Below, piece by piece: positions 34,441 to 45,916 of a DNA stretch of 64,000 bases. Every line of letters begins with the position of its first letter. Within the stretch, counting starts at the first letter, position 1. Made by a program: the position numbers and the translations under genes. The notes below the pieces were generated by a model that had not been told where the DNA came from, ran no database searches, and saw only the letters and a program-made list of their open reading frames with translations. Origin of the DNA: Lepidodermella squamata (lineage: Eukaryota > Gastrotricha); contig JBLDXI010000003.1 of NCBI GenBank assembly GCA_047495785.1, forward strand, positions 3,286,001-3,350,000, read 5' to 3'.

Positions 34441-34871
34441 CTAAACTTTAAAGTTGTTGCTTGTTGTTAAGTTGGTGGTGGTTTCGTCATTTCGTCAATT
34501 CGTCACTTTGAAAAACTTCCAAAAGACCGAAAAAATAAAAGTAAATGATATGAGCTGGAGTCGAACTATCAACCTCTGGTTTCGAGTGCTAGTGCTGGAA
34601 CCACTAAGCAAGCAAGTTGTCTTAAAATCGTTTGCATCTATCTTGTTAAAGTAAGCTTTAACTGTGGCCTATATCAATTGATTCTAAGACGGTTCCTATG
34701 TGTCTCCTGTGTGGCTTAGTGGTTCAAGCTATAGCTCAGGAATCCAGAGGTTGATAGTTCGACTCCAGCTCACAACATTTTTTTTATATTTTTTTCATGG
34801 TGACGAAATGACGAAATGACGAAATGACGAAACTTCCACACTAGCAACAACCTAAAAGTTTAGTGTTTTGA
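34433..34871. repeat. Foldback element with tRNA-like arms nested in the left TIR
   Basis: About 439 bp. The outer 17 bases (34433-34449) are the complement of 34855-34871. A second perfect arm pair of 28 bases is at 34552-34579 and 34744-34771, and a third of 12 bases at 34598-34609 and 34714-34725. TTTCGTCA-type runs pair with TGACGAAA repeats. The paired inner arms look like tRNA: TGGCTTAGTGG resembles an A box and AGTTCGACTCC a B box. Removing it restores an unbroken 85-bp TIR, so it inserted after the TIR existed. Confidence 0.8.
34709..34778 (+). other. tRNA-like sequence (degenerate) within the foldback
   Basis: It has A-box-like and B-box-like segments at tRNA-like spacing and weak acceptor pairing (TGTG with CACA). 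A mirrored, diverged copy lies on the minus strand at about 34552-34612. Stems are too imperfect to call a functional tRNA, so a tRNA-derived SINE-like origin is inferred. Confidence 0.5.
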
Positions 34872-35364
34872 CATAGACATAATATCAGTATAGACTGTCT
34901 ACTCACGAGAAAAGGGGTGTAACGCCATGGGCGCCAGATGGTCTGCTGATTCATCAATTTCTTGGAGGCCAAAAATCGAAAAATTCAAAATTTCCTCCGT
35001 CGATTTCTTGGCGATGAAAGGTCGCATTCGGAAGAACCAAGTGCCATCAGATAGATCTTTTCATGAGGAACATGGTGATCATTTTTCCAGAATTTTAAAA
35101 ATATAGGAAGTGATCGAAAATTAGGAAATAAGTTTTTCTAAACACAAATAAATCATGATAACTGGTTATTAAAAAATGAAATTGAACGACTTTTTCAGAA
35201 AATCAGATTCCCCGCGCCAAGAGCTACATTTCGACACCAAGTTTGAAATCACCCGACAGAAATTCAATTTTTGGCAATTTTTTTTGTATTAAATTGCATA
35301 CACACCATTAAAAAAGAAGCACACACGCGCCTCATTGGCACTTATTTTAAGATTTGTTGCACTT

Positions 35365-37202
35365 TTATTGGTTGAGTTGAAGTATCAATTTGTTTAGTTT
35401 CATGCGGATGGAAGGCTTATTGTTCATGAGCAATTCTGTACGCCTGCGCTTCGCATAACTGCGTAGAAAAATAGTAAAATATTTAAAAATGAGTTTGAAA
35501 ATAAGATCGAATCTGTGACTTTTCTGAGGGCAATCACAGTGCATAGCGCGTAAAAATAGTCCTTTCGCCAAGGCAATGTTCACAGCAGTCAACACGCAAG
35601 TCATAATTTGGAAAGACGCGGTGATTCGAACGTTGCCAACAAAAACTGCCTTCGCCACAATCAGCGCTTGAAATGTATCGTCGGAAGGATGGTGCAGACC
35701 GCCTTTATCTTTCACCGCTGTCAAGTTACTGAAGTCGGGCGGTGGAAGAGGGTCATCCCGCTGATAGAAAAGCAAATGACGACTGGTATAACATGAGAAT
35801 TCGGACGCAACAGCGCTAGCCAAGTAGCCTGAGATGTAGTAAAGACCATTCATTTCCATGGCGTCATCGCAGTTGAAAACGGACTTGCTCGCTATCTCAG
35901 CCATAACCTCATCATCGACGTGAATGAGCTGTGGTTCAACCGGCAATGTCTTCACAGCGGATGATCTTTTCAACGGCATGCCATCCCCAGACTTATTGTC
36001 AAGATCTGAGGCTAGCGCAGCCACGTTTCCTCTGGAAGATGGGCATACGCTGCTATTCATCAGAATCGCTCGAATGGCATACTTGAACTGAAGAACGTTT
36101 GGATTGTTGTTCCAGCCGCCTCGAGCCCTAATTTTATTGAATAAAAGCTCAATGTGGTCGTTGCTGACCTGGTAGGTCAGGAAACTGCGGAAAGGCGTCG
36201 ATGGACTGCTAGGAAACAGGAGAGACGAAGACAACCCGATAATTGCAGATATAGATATGCATATTCCGCGCATGAATGTGCTTCTTTTGTGCCGCTCGAA
36301 AGGCTCTCCCTTTGGCGTTACCAGTGACGACAACAGGGCGCGTGTTTCCGATAGATAAGCTGACTGAGAAACAAAATTTTCGCTACTCAGAGGGGCTTGA
36401 AACCGCGGTGCTCCAAAGAACCTAGACGACGTAGTTTGCACGATTGGAGGTAAAAGAAATTCTAGGATGACTAACAACTAACATACCTTGAATTTAAAAT
36501 ATCGAAGGAGTTATTCATGCGGCGGATGAAGTCTTCTGTAAATTCACTGCCAGCGAACGCCTGTAAGCGCATGACCTCGCGAAGGTATCTGATTGCATCT
36601 GCCATGGAATTGCTGAAAATCTGAACAGCTAACGATACCTTCATCTTCTGCGCGCCCCAGAAAATGTGAGCGGGACTCAATCGTATCGGCAGCTTTATAT
36701 GGGCCATCTGCTGCTGCACCTTGAATACCTCCTCCACGTATCTCCATTCAACCCTTGAACCATCGCTGAAATGAAGAATGCCCAAATCGGACAGTGCGTT
36801 TCGCATTAATTTCATCATGTGACAAATGTCATAGATGAGATAGACGGGATGCTCGAGATCCGGATGGATGAATGAACTTGTAAGTTTCTCCGGATCCTGA
36901 TGAAAAGCCACTCCGAGAAGCTTAGCGAATCGCTGATTCGCCCTTTCTCCATCGAAGATAACGCATCGGGTAGAAATACCTGATTTAGACAACTCGGAAA
37001 TAGTTTCCATCACCAGCGCTTTGAGAACTTCAGCCTGCGGGTGGTTGACATCGAAATAAGCCACAGGGCACTTCCATTTGCCATGCAATCCGACAGCCAT
37101 TAATACCAAAGCTTCTGTTGCGAACTCCTCTGTGTCGCTCAAGGTCTCCGTTACTGGTAGTTTATCCTTCAAATTGCCGTAGTCGATACCACCGGCGAAC
37201 CT
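35365..37202 (-). CDS. P-element/THAP9-like transposase, N-terminally truncated
   Basis: Complement of join 35365-36421 and 36487-37202; about 590 residues. Typical P-transposase blocks are present: FAGGIDYG at the start, VLMAVGLHGKWKCPVAYF (RNase-H-like strand 1), CVIFDGERANQRFAK (acidic strand), YLIYDICHMMKLMRNAL (the conserved D.cHm.Kl.RN motif), then FDILNSR, LTYQVSNDHIELLFNKIRARGG and GGWNNNPNVLQFKYA. Coding begins right at the TIR edge after an AG, and an in-frame TAA sits just outside, so the THAP zinc-finger DNA-binding domain and a start are missing. The product is probably inactive or made only with donor exons. The transposase runs opposite to the host SK gene. Confidence 0.85.
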
Positions 37203-37287
37203 CTGATATTATGTCTATGTGTTTTGATCACACGTTTTGATCACGTGTGCACGTGTGACCTTTGACCTGCAAAACGGGAGTATAATG
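37203..37287 (-). repeat. Right terminal inverted repeat of the P-like element
   Basis: 85 bp; the complement begins CATTATACTCCCG and ends CATAGACATAATATCAG. It contains subterminal repeats GATCAAAACGTGTGATCAAAAC and a GTGCACAC palindrome, possibly transposase-binding sites. Confidence 0.9.
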
Positions 37288-38436
37288 GTCGACTACGCCT
37301 CTGCCGATGCTTCCCACAACGCGCGAACCAGCGACAAGCACAAGTTGATCAAGAACCGCTCTGCCAACCGCGAACGCGCATCGGCCAGCTACGCCTCGGC
37401 CGGCAAGCGTGACTCCGTTTACGACCAGAAGAAGTCCAAGGCTGGTAGCAAGCGCCACGGTCGCAAGCACCGCGAAAGCGGCAAGGCTGCCTTCGCCAAT
37501 CATGATCAGGCATACGCCGACTCTGGCGCCGCCGCCGCTGCCCAGCACCACAGTCGCAACAAGAAGCACGGCCGTGCTGACCACAAGCGCAAGAGCGGTT
37601 TCACCAAGGACCAGGCTCACGACAAGCAAGGAGAAGAGATCGAGTACAAGAAGAAGAACTTCGCCGACAAGGGCCACAACAAGATCAACAAGTTCAGCTA
37701 CGAATCCGGTGCCAAGAACTTCGGTGCCTACGACTCCGATGGTGCTGCCACCACTGCCAGCCGCAAGAAGACCGCCAAGAAGGCCCATGGCAAGAAGTCC
37801 CGCAAGGCCCACTCTGCCGACTACGCCTCTCGCGACTCGAAGGCCTCGGCCGCCGCCGCCTCGAAGAGCGCGAAGCGCAACAAGGCCCACCACCGCCGCG
37901 CCTCAGCCTCCGTCGCCCGTGACTCGCGCAACGCCCGCGACTACAAGGCCAGCAGCAAGAAGACCTCCGTCTCCGACTCTGCCCACGCCCGCAAGGCTGG
38001 ATCCAAATATGGTCGCAAACGCGCCAACGCCTCGGCTGAACGTGCCACTCACGACTTCCATGCAGGTGCCTCTGGCAGCTACCAGGAAAAGAGCGCCAGC
38101 GCCAAGAAGGACAGCGCCCCCAAGAAGGCTGCCAAGAAGGAAGGAAAGAAGGGCGGCAAGAAGGCCAAGAAGACCTCAGTTGCTTACAGCTACAAGGAAA
38201 AGAGCGCCAGCAGCGCCAAGAAGGACAGCAGCAACGGCTACCATGGCAAGAAGGCTGCCAAGAAGGGCGGCAAGAAGGGCAAGAAGTCCTCAGGCTCTTA
38301 CGGCTACGGAAAGAAGAGCGCCAGCAGCAACGGCTACCATGGCAAGAAGACCGAGAAGAAGGGTGGCAAGAAGGGCGGCTACAACCACGGCTATGGTCAT
38401 GAAGCAGCTCATGGAGATAGCACCTACACATACTGA

Positions 38437-38977
38437 GCCTTGGCTTTCAGTCAATATTTTGGCTTGAGATAAAGAACTGATTAAATGATATTTACTCTGG
38501 CGAGAATAATGTTGTGATCTGTTGATGTTTTTAGGATTCATTCGACGAAATAAAAATGCAAAATGTAGATAATAATGTCTCTTTGTGTATTGTAAACGGT
38601 TTAGTGCAAAGATGCAAGTAATTTGGTTATCTCCTGCTAAGACTAAATGAGCCCAAAAGACTAGCTTTTCAGCTGTACCGGATTGGAGGCCTTTAAATAT
38701 AGCTTGTTTTAACTTGATAAAAATACATGAATTATTTTACCTAATACTTCCAAGTTCCGAGGTCAAACTTGCACACTTGTAAAAACGGATCGAATTCTGT
38801 GAATTAAAGCTGTTCTTATAAGAGTTAATGCTTCTTGCAGTTGCAGTCTCTTGATAATAAACGTTCGTCATGTTCACATTATAATTGGAGAAATCCTGTT
38901 GCGGCCGTCTAAGATGTATTCTATCTTAAAACATAAAATGCTACACCATCAAACCGTACGCTACACATTTTTCATGG
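38437..38977. other. Spacer between converging SK and glycosyltransferase-like genes
   Basis: It holds the SK poly(A) signal (CGACGAAATAAAAAT near 38544). The stretch at about 38578-38700 is shared, inverted, with 58900-59030 downstream of the intact SK gene. Confidence 0.7.
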
Positions 38978-40348
38978 TCACACTTTTATTAAAGAAATGA
39001 ACTTGGAGAATTCGTACAATTTACAATAAACGCATAGTTCAGACCACTCTTGCTTCAACCGTCTCGACAACTCAGTTGAATTTTTCACGAATTCAGCCAG
39101 TTTCGACATTTTGAATGGATGCAGCGCAATTATTTCATCGAAATCAATTCGTTGCGCGAAATGCCGTTTCTTCCAATTTCGCATGAAAATTCGCCGCCTA
39201 TCCAGCGTTCTAGCTCGGCCTGGGTCAAAACTGGCAAAGGTCGTGCCAAGGGCAATCTCTTGAAAGACATTATGCCGAGCCAATCTCTCGAACATGGCTA
39301 GCGTAATCGGTAGATCAGTTTGCGAAATATAGAAAAAATCCGCGGGACAATGAGACATGCGACGAGCTCTGCCTGACTTCAATTCCAGATTCTTACGAGC
39401 GTTGCGAAAAATAGAGGAAGTGTTTGAAAGCTCAAAAAATTCCTGGAAAAAAATATAGTTCAAGAATAATTAATTATTATTAATTTTGCTTACGTCATAA
39501 AAATTTCTCATTGAGGCCTTGTATTGAAACAAATGCTTCCAAGAAAACGGCGTCGTACAATTGCCAGGGCCTGAGCAAGCCTTGAGAACATCGACGTCGT
39601 AGTAATAACCTCGGTCAATCTCAAACGTTGAATAGCTTTTATCTAGGTCAAGTTGAACTGGGTCATAAATCGCCTTCCAATAGCTGAATAGCACGTCGTC
39701 ATGAGCGAAAACCACACCGCTGGTATTTGGCAATTTTGACGATTTAACGGCAGAGTTTAAGCAGCTGTAAATCGTCTCGCCAACTCCTTGAACAACTGGG
39801 ACTTGGTTAACATGATTCAGCTGTCGATCTTCGAAAAATCTCGAGAACTCTCGGGTCGAATTTGGATAGAAATCTTGAATAGCCCTCGAAAATTCAGATT
39901 TAATTGCCGTTGGCAGGCAAAAGTAAACTTCCGCGAAAAGTCTGCCGAAGATTGCGTTAACTAGCGGGGCGACTTCGTAGTGATGAACTCGATTGAAAGC
40001 CAGTATCAAAATAGTTGAATTGCGAAGGCGTTGCAGGTGGTGAAGTTCGTCACGCCTCAGCGGTTTCGCATCTGGAGGTTTCGATTTCTCCGTGAAATTG
40101 CACGTTGTAGCCAGGTCGAAATCACACAGTCGATTTTTAATAAATCGATCGCTTTCGGTCCAGAAAGGCGTGGACTCATTCTGGAGCTCGTTCTTCAAAT
40201 TAATGATAAATTCTTCAGGCGCCAAGAGCCATTTGTTGGGCAACCAGGCTCTCTGCGACCCGAAAATCGTTATCGCTGTGAAGCTGATTATCAGCGTAAT
40301 AAAAAATGTAGCTAATAGCCATTTATTCTTAATAGACTTTCCTTCCAT
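38978..40348 (-). CDS. Type II membrane protein, glycosyltransferase-like, copy 1
   Basis: Complement of join 38978-39442 and 39494-40348; 439 aa. The start MEGKSIKNKWLL is chosen over an upstream Met at 40381 because the second copy begins at the matching codon. A short basic cytoplasmic tail and one membrane helix (LATFFITLIISFTAITIFG) precede a long lumenal domain with several N-glycosylation sites. FAHDDVLFSYWKAIYDP contains a DxD-like HDD, and CPADFFYISQTDLP and ALHPFKMSKLAEF are further conserved-looking blocks. This topology and the acidic motif suggest a Golgi glycosyltransferase, but I do not recognise the exact family. The copy at 51082-52449 is nearly identical from about residue 90 to the end, including the intron. 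Confidence 0.8.
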
Positions 40349-41114
40349 AGTTATTTTGGAAATGTTTCCATAACTTGTCAATTTTTCGATTCGCGTGGCA
40401 GAGTGCTACGCCATTCATTTCTTTGAATACCGGAAGCGAAAATATCCACGCGATCTGAGGTGTTTTTCAGCCATAACAAAAAATGCACTGCGCTGCAAAT
40501 AGAAATCATATGTACCTCAAGTGGGATTAGCCGAAGTAGTTATTTTCAGATCTGCCTGATTTCGAAAGAATTTCACTCTATGGGACTAAGGGGTACCTGC
40601 GATTGGATGAATGAGACAAGCCCTGCTAATATCGGATGGCACGTTCGATAATCTTGAATGCAAGAGAATGCTGGAAAAGCTGTCTATTAGTATCATATCG
40701 AGCGTCTATTCATCAATGCCTCTTCACGGAAATAGATCAACTGAGGATTAATTTGTTTACTACATCACGTAAGTTCATTATGTCCCAAATTTCAGTTAAA
40801 CTGCAGTCAAAATTTAGCCATCGCCTTGCCCCCAAAATGTGTTAGAAATTTGTTAGTTCTAGTTGGATCTCCATCAGCGTCGACGTATGAAGATCGCGGT
40901 TAAGTTGTTATTAATTCAGCTTTGATGATAGGATAACAAATCACGATCTTCCGCTACCCCTTCCTGATTGCATAGGATGGCTAGTTTTTAAATCGGAAGT
41001 TATTATACATCGCCAACGACATCCCGTAGTGCATGGCATTGGCAGGGTGTCTCAAAACAACACTTTAATTAAAACGAGAATTTCACAATTTTTCATAAAA
41101 AATAAAAAAATATC
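40349..41114. other. Intergenic DNA, nothing recognised
   Basis: Short overlapping ORFs only; it separates divergently oriented genes (glycosyltransferase-like on minus, GPCR on plus). Confidence 0.6.
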
Positions 41115-43134
41115 ATGACGGTTTCTCTAAATATGTCCTCATCATTGGCGATTTTACAGGTCGTCGATTCCGAGAAAGGCCTACTAGCGATTATCGACTA
41201 CGTCCTAGTAATTCTAGCCTTCTTCGCCAATATCATTGCACTGAACGCCGTTATGAAAACCGAATTCGGCCTAATCAGCTATCGATTTCTGTTAATCAGC
41301 CTCGCTAGCAGTGATTTGTTCCTCTGCAGCGTTCACATTGGCATTTTTCTGTTTCAAATGATCAACAACTTCCTGGATACAATTTGCGTCATCCATTTCC
41401 TTCGAAGTCTCCTCCTATTCGGCGTTTTCGCTAATTTGTTCAACTTGATGGGAATGAGCTTCGATCACTTTTTAGGAGTATCTAACCCTATGCGCTATCG
41501 ATGTGTGAGTCAATAAGAATTTCTAAATTTAATTTCGAATTTTTATATTTAAATTTCCAAATTTCAAATTTTAATCAAATTTTACATATTTTAAACATTT
41601 AAATTTTTTTTTAGATGGTAAATCCAACAACGGTTCGGCTATCAATAGCTTTAATTTGGGTCTTAGCATTCATTTGCGGTAAAATAAATACTATTTCCTA
41701 GAATTTCTCGAATTTTTTCCGTCTCTAGGTTTTGCAGACTTGCCAATCTCTGCTGTAGTTTATACCATGACGAGAAAGCCGTCTGAACTCGCTGAAAAGC
41801 CGCCTGATTGCCCGCAATCACCCATGACTACAGCAGCAACGATCGTTTGGAGGAAAACTACGAGAATTCTCGCATTTTCGAGAAAAATGAAATCGAAACG
41901 GCTGAGATTATTCAACGTAACAACGAAAGCTCCGCGGGTTACGCGATCGATCCCGCTCGGCAGTGAAACTGAGAATTTGTTCGGTTTAGACCTGAAAAAA
42001 TTTACAGAAATTCTGGAAAGCAAGCTCAGCCCTCCTAATTTGTACGCAAATTTTCGGCGTATTATTCTCAAACTAATTATTCACATTTTTAGTACCGCGA
42101 ATCGAGACGTTAAATGCAAAAATGGGACACTTACGGACAAGGAGGAGGAATTTTTCCGAGAGTTGGCGGCATTTGAATCGCGAGACGTCGCGCATCCCGA
42201 CTACAACTGGGTCGGCTGGTGTGCCTATGGTAACAGCAACAAAATCTGGGTTGAAATTTTCGCGCTTTTCCTTACAATTCTTTCTTTCATCGTCGTGTCC
42301 TATTTTTACTTCAAAATATTTCGAGAGGTCAGTAATTATCTCTAGATTTTGATTGATTTTAATTTTTTTTGTTTTATTAGGTCTCAACTCGTAGGAGTAA
42401 TGTTCGAAAATTGACTACTACGACCTGCCTATTATTAGGAATTCTAGCCTTATCGTGGCTTCCATTGTCATCTTTCGAAATTATTATGTGGCTATTAGTT
42501 TCGAATAACGAGCAAGAACACGAAATGTCCCACGGGTAAATTTTAGGAAAAATTAATTAATTTATTTTAATTTAATTTTTTCAGTTTATTTATAATGCAC
42601 AACATTTTCGAGACGCTATTTTTCTGTCACGGTCTGTTGGACCCGATCGCTTACATCGCGAGGCTACCGAATGTTCAGGTGTCTATTCTAAGGCGTGTTA
42701 GCGAGACTGTTCCATTAGCTGGGAAATACCTGAAACGAACCTCGATCATGTCGTCTCACCCTACGCTAGCGGCCATGGTGTCTAATCGGTCGTTGATTCG
42801 GCCACTTTTAGGCGATAGCCACAGCGACACGCTTGACATAACGCTGAGCGCTTACAGCAATTCTGGGTCGAATACACCGTCGCAGAACCGGCCGAGGCGT
42901 TACACGATAATCGCCAAGGATGAAGCGGCGTCGATTCTCGACGATTCATCGCCTCGGACGCAATTTAATCACGAGTTGCTAAAACTGTGCGCCTACGCGA
43001 GTGAAACGCAAGTCCCTGGCAACTGGGACGATCATCATCATCACGAGCCGCAAAATCAGGGCAGTAGTATAGAAGACGTTCAATCGACTTCCCATCAAAA
43101 ATTGCATCGACAAGACAGCGTAGCGTCGATGTAA
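41115..43134 (+). CDS. Class A (rhodopsin-like) GPCR with very long second extracellular loop, copy 1
   Basis: Join 41115-41504, 41615-41678, 41729-42041, 42093-42327, 42381-42535, 42585-43134; 568 aa, phases consistent. TM1-TM3 are in exon 1 (VLVILAFFANIIALNAVM, RFLLISLASSDLF), with the TM3 Cys in NFLDTICV. The usual DRY is DHF (GMSFDHFLGVSNP). TM4 spans exon 2. The loop from TM4 to TM5 has about 150 residues, is Lys/Arg-rich and contains Cys residues (DVKCKNGT, GWCAYG). TM6 has LSWLP in place of CWxP, and TM7 ends LLDPIAYIARL (NPxxY-like). The C tail is about 150 residues, Ser/His-rich. The ligand is unknown. It is tandem with a paralogue sharing every intron position. Confidence 0.8.
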
Positions 43135-43738
43135 ATCTGTTTTGTGTTAAAAATAAACTACGACTTTTAATGAGAATTGACGTGTCATTTATGGGAGTGA
43201 AATTAATGAAACAACACCGCGGATTATTTTAAGGACCATATACAACTTTTTTATTATTCCATTTTGATCTCCTATTAAGTCGCTACAGATTTTGCGTGAA
43301 AAATATCATTTAATAAAAAATCATTGATTTATTTTTTCATCATTTTTCGCCTCGACTTCGGAAGTAATAATATTGTGCGAGATAGGATGTGCCCCTCGGC
43401 TTTAAATTCGCACCTGAGCCTATATACTATCATGTCTCTTAGTGGCAAGTTCTTGTTATTTTTTGTCATAGGTAATTTAATTGGCTGTCATTAAATTAAG
43501 CTATTGTCTGGCCACCGAATTACTGCTTTTTTTTATTCAATTTACGGCGAATCCTTATACTATACTCAGCACTGAGCTTCAATATAGGTACATGAAATCA
43601 GATAGCTTAATAGGCGATATGTGGGAAATGATCAGTATCACCTTCCTTCTTCTTCCTCTCACCTTGAAAATGCTTTTAAACCCTCGAAGCTAAACGCATT
43701 CAATTCATTGCTGTTTTTTTTCAATTTTTTGTTTAGCC
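43135..43738. other. Spacer between tandem GPCR genes
   Basis: AATAAA for the first GPCR is at 43152. A short ORF at 43481-43693 lacks family features. A polypyrimidine tract and AG lie just before the second GPCR's start codon, so a 5' non-coding exon is possible. Confidence 0.5.
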
Positions 43739-45748
43739 ATGTCTACGGCACAAAATTTTGATATATCAGCCCTATTTTCGGCGGTTGATTACACGGTTGT
43801 ATGCCTGGCAATTGCGTTCAACGTCGCGGCGTTGAATGCCGTTATGAAGGCTAAATTTGGTCTAATAAGTTACCGCCTTCTGCTCATCAGCCTCGCCGCC
43901 AGTGATTTGTTCTCCTGCTTGTTACAAGCCGCGTATTTCGTCACGCTGGCGATAAGCGAGAAATACAACACTGTCTGCATTTTAAATTTGCTTCGAAACC
44001 TTATTTTATTCGGATTTATCGCAAGTCTTTTCATCCTGGTCGGAATGAGTGTCGACCATTATTTGGGCGTATCGAATCCTATTCGATATCGATGCGTAAT
44101 TGACCTCGTTTTTTCAGTGATAATTTAAGAAAAAATTAATTTTCACAGATGGTCAACTCCAGTAGCGTTAAAGGAGCGATAGCCTTCATTTGGGTGTTGG
44201 CGTTAATATGCGGTAAATTTTTATTGAAAACCTGTTTAAATTTGGCCTATAATAGTTTTTCCTCAGGTTTTATCGATATTCCTATATCAGCCGGTGTTTA
44301 TAGCCAGAAGCCTGATTTAGCGTTACAAGGACCCGTGACCGCCTGTACCCCCATGACGACATCAACTGCTGCAACGATAGCTACCCGTTCGGCGAGGAGG
44401 CCGAAATTAATAGCCCAAAAAACGATAAAGCCTAAGCATAACAAATCGCTATCAAACGCCCCGAAGAGAGATAGGAAGCCGAGATTTTTATTCCGGACAC
44501 GAACTGAGGAAGAAGGTGAGACGACGCCTGGGGACGATTGGGAACTCTACGACCTCGAAAAATTGTCGAAAATTTTAGAAAACAAGCTCAACCCGTCAAA
44601 TGGGTATAAAATAATTTATACTGGCAATTTTTCTGAATTACAAATACAATTTATAGATCAATTTTCGAAGGACTGCCGTGCCTCAGCGATGGCGGCAATG
44701 ACGACAAGGAGCGGGAATTTTTCAAAGAATTAGCTCAATTTAACTCGAGAAAGGCCGATAATGCTGTTCAGACAAGCTCAAATTGGTGCCGATTTGCGAA
44801 TGAAAACAAAATTTCAATCGAAATAGCCGCACTGGCCCTGACTATGATTTCATCAGTTATTGTCGCGATTTGCTACCTGAAGACCTTCAAAATTGTAGGA
44901 AAAATTGTTAGGAAAATATTTTTTTTAATTATTATTTTTATAGGTCGCGGATCAAAGAGGTCAGCGGAGTATTCGAAAACTGACTACAACAACGTGTTTA
45001 TTATTGGGAATTCTCGGAATGTGTTGGTTGCCCTTATCCATCTACGAATTTTCTATGTGGCTCGTCATTTCGAATTCTAACAGTGAAGAATCCCGTCCAG
45101 GGTAAAAAAATTCAAAAAATCCTCCTTAATTGAATAAATTTTCATTTTTTTCTTAGATTAATCATTTTGCATAAAGTTTTTAATACGCTATTTCTCAGTC
45201 ACGGTCTGCTGAATCCTATCGTCTATATCGCCCGGTTGAAAAATATTCAAGTTTCGATAGCGAAAAGGATAACTGATGGCTTGCCTTTTATTGGGAAATA
45301 TTTGGAAAAATCTCCCCTTGCGCCGAGATTGAGCAGTAGCAGCAGCGTTTTTCAACCGGGCACGCGTACAGGCAGTACGTCGATACCTTCATCGCAAATT
45401 TTAACGCAACAACGTCGCTACCGGTGCATGACTGCTGTTAGTACTAGTGCTAGTAATAGTAATAGCCGCGCGGGCCTTAAATTGAGGCAATTCAACAACG
45501 ACGTGCAGCCGTACAAAATGAAGTCGTCGCGATGTCACAGTGCTATCGACAGTGAAGAAACTACGGAGTTGACACTAATGAGCCAGGCGTCTTTCAAAAT
45601 TGCTGACAGCGAATCGAGCCGACGAGACAGCGTGTTCTACGATGATATTGATGCTAATAATCAAGTTCCGGCGACTGCGGTTATTATAGCCAAGCTAGAG
45701 CCGCAGCTATCACCTAGTGGCAAACGAGGCAGTGCTATTTCTTTATAA
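43739..45748 (+). CDS. Class A GPCR with very long second extracellular loop, copy 2
   Basis: Join 43739-44095, 44149-44212, 44267-44603, 44657-44894, 44944-45101, 45157-45748; 581 aa. Introns sit at the same codons and phases as in the neighbour, so the pair arose by tandem duplication. TM1 is VVCLAIAFNVAALNAVM; the TM3 end is DHY (VGMSVDHYLGVSNP). TM6 has GMCWLP and TM7 has LLNPIVYIARL, closer to rhodopsin-family norms than copy 1. The TM4-TM5 loop is again about 155 residues, with many Thr, Lys and Arg and a final SSNWCRFAN. The C tail is long and Ser-rich. Sequence identity to copy 1 is high in helices and low in the loop. The ligand is unknown. Confidence 0.8.
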
Positions 45749-45916
45749 CCATAAGGTGACCGTACTTATTTTTTTATTTTAATGATAAATGATAAATCTG
45801 AAGGAAGAGACATCTTTTAGTTTTTTACACATGAAAGATACCCGATGCTTACTATTTTTCGAATAATACGTTGAATAAAGCGCGAAGTCTTATATTTTCG
45901 CTCACTTGCAATGTTT

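Larger units (their letters stand above)
34373..37287 (-). mobile_element. P-element-like (THAP9-type) DNA transposon
   Basis: 2,915 bp. The ends are 85-bp terminal inverted repeats beginning CATTATACTCCCGTTTTGCA, with one mismatch; the left one is itself interrupted by a foldback insert at 34433-34871. The element carries a P-type transposase on the minus strand that lacks its N-terminal part. It lies inside the SK coding exon. Flanks compared with intact SK genes show at most a 2-bp duplication (GT), not the 8-bp duplication usual for P elements. Near-identical ends argue for recent movement, driven by an intact copy elsewhere. Confidence 0.85.
34073..38436 (+). pseudogene. Type SK gene split by a P-element-like transposon
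   Basis: Exons 34073-34118 and 34174-34372 encode the signal peptide (MRGFLVLSIIALGCI), a GYGKG repeat segment and VDQRDTYDRKSASAEQENGA. Coding then stops at the transposon (34373-37287) and resumes at 37288 with VDYASADASH, in the right register with SK1 and the intact copy at 59140-60552, up to YTY and a stop at 38436. Reading into the transposon meets a stop at about 34449. Without the insertion the gene would be complete, with no other break. The 3' part has the SK tail of KKGG and SYGYGKKSASSNGYHGKK units. Because only this insertion disables it, the insertion is probably young and may be polymorphic. Confidence 0.88.
33254..40348 (+). repeat. Left arm of large imperfect inverted duplication
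   Basis: Gene order GR(+), SK(+), glycosyltransferase-like(-) mirrors 51082-61390. Intergenic DNA is conserved too: 38578-38700 matches the complement of 58900-59030. Spacing between GR and SK start codons is 819 bases here and 838 in the outer right unit. Confidence 0.75.

Noticed and set aside
34552-34778. Two tRNA-like sequences in opposite orientation as real tRNA genes
   Set aside because: Acceptor and anticodon stems are poorly paired; they are better explained as arms of a foldback element.
40031-40373. Plus-strand ORFs opposite the glycosyltransferase-like copy 1
   Set aside because: Antisense shadows; the minus-strand gene has a conserved intron and a duplicate with the same reading frame.
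43481-43693. 70-codon ORF upstream of GPCR copy 2 as an extra N-terminal exon
   Set aside because: Ends in a stop before the GPCR start and has no counterpart before GPCR copy 1.
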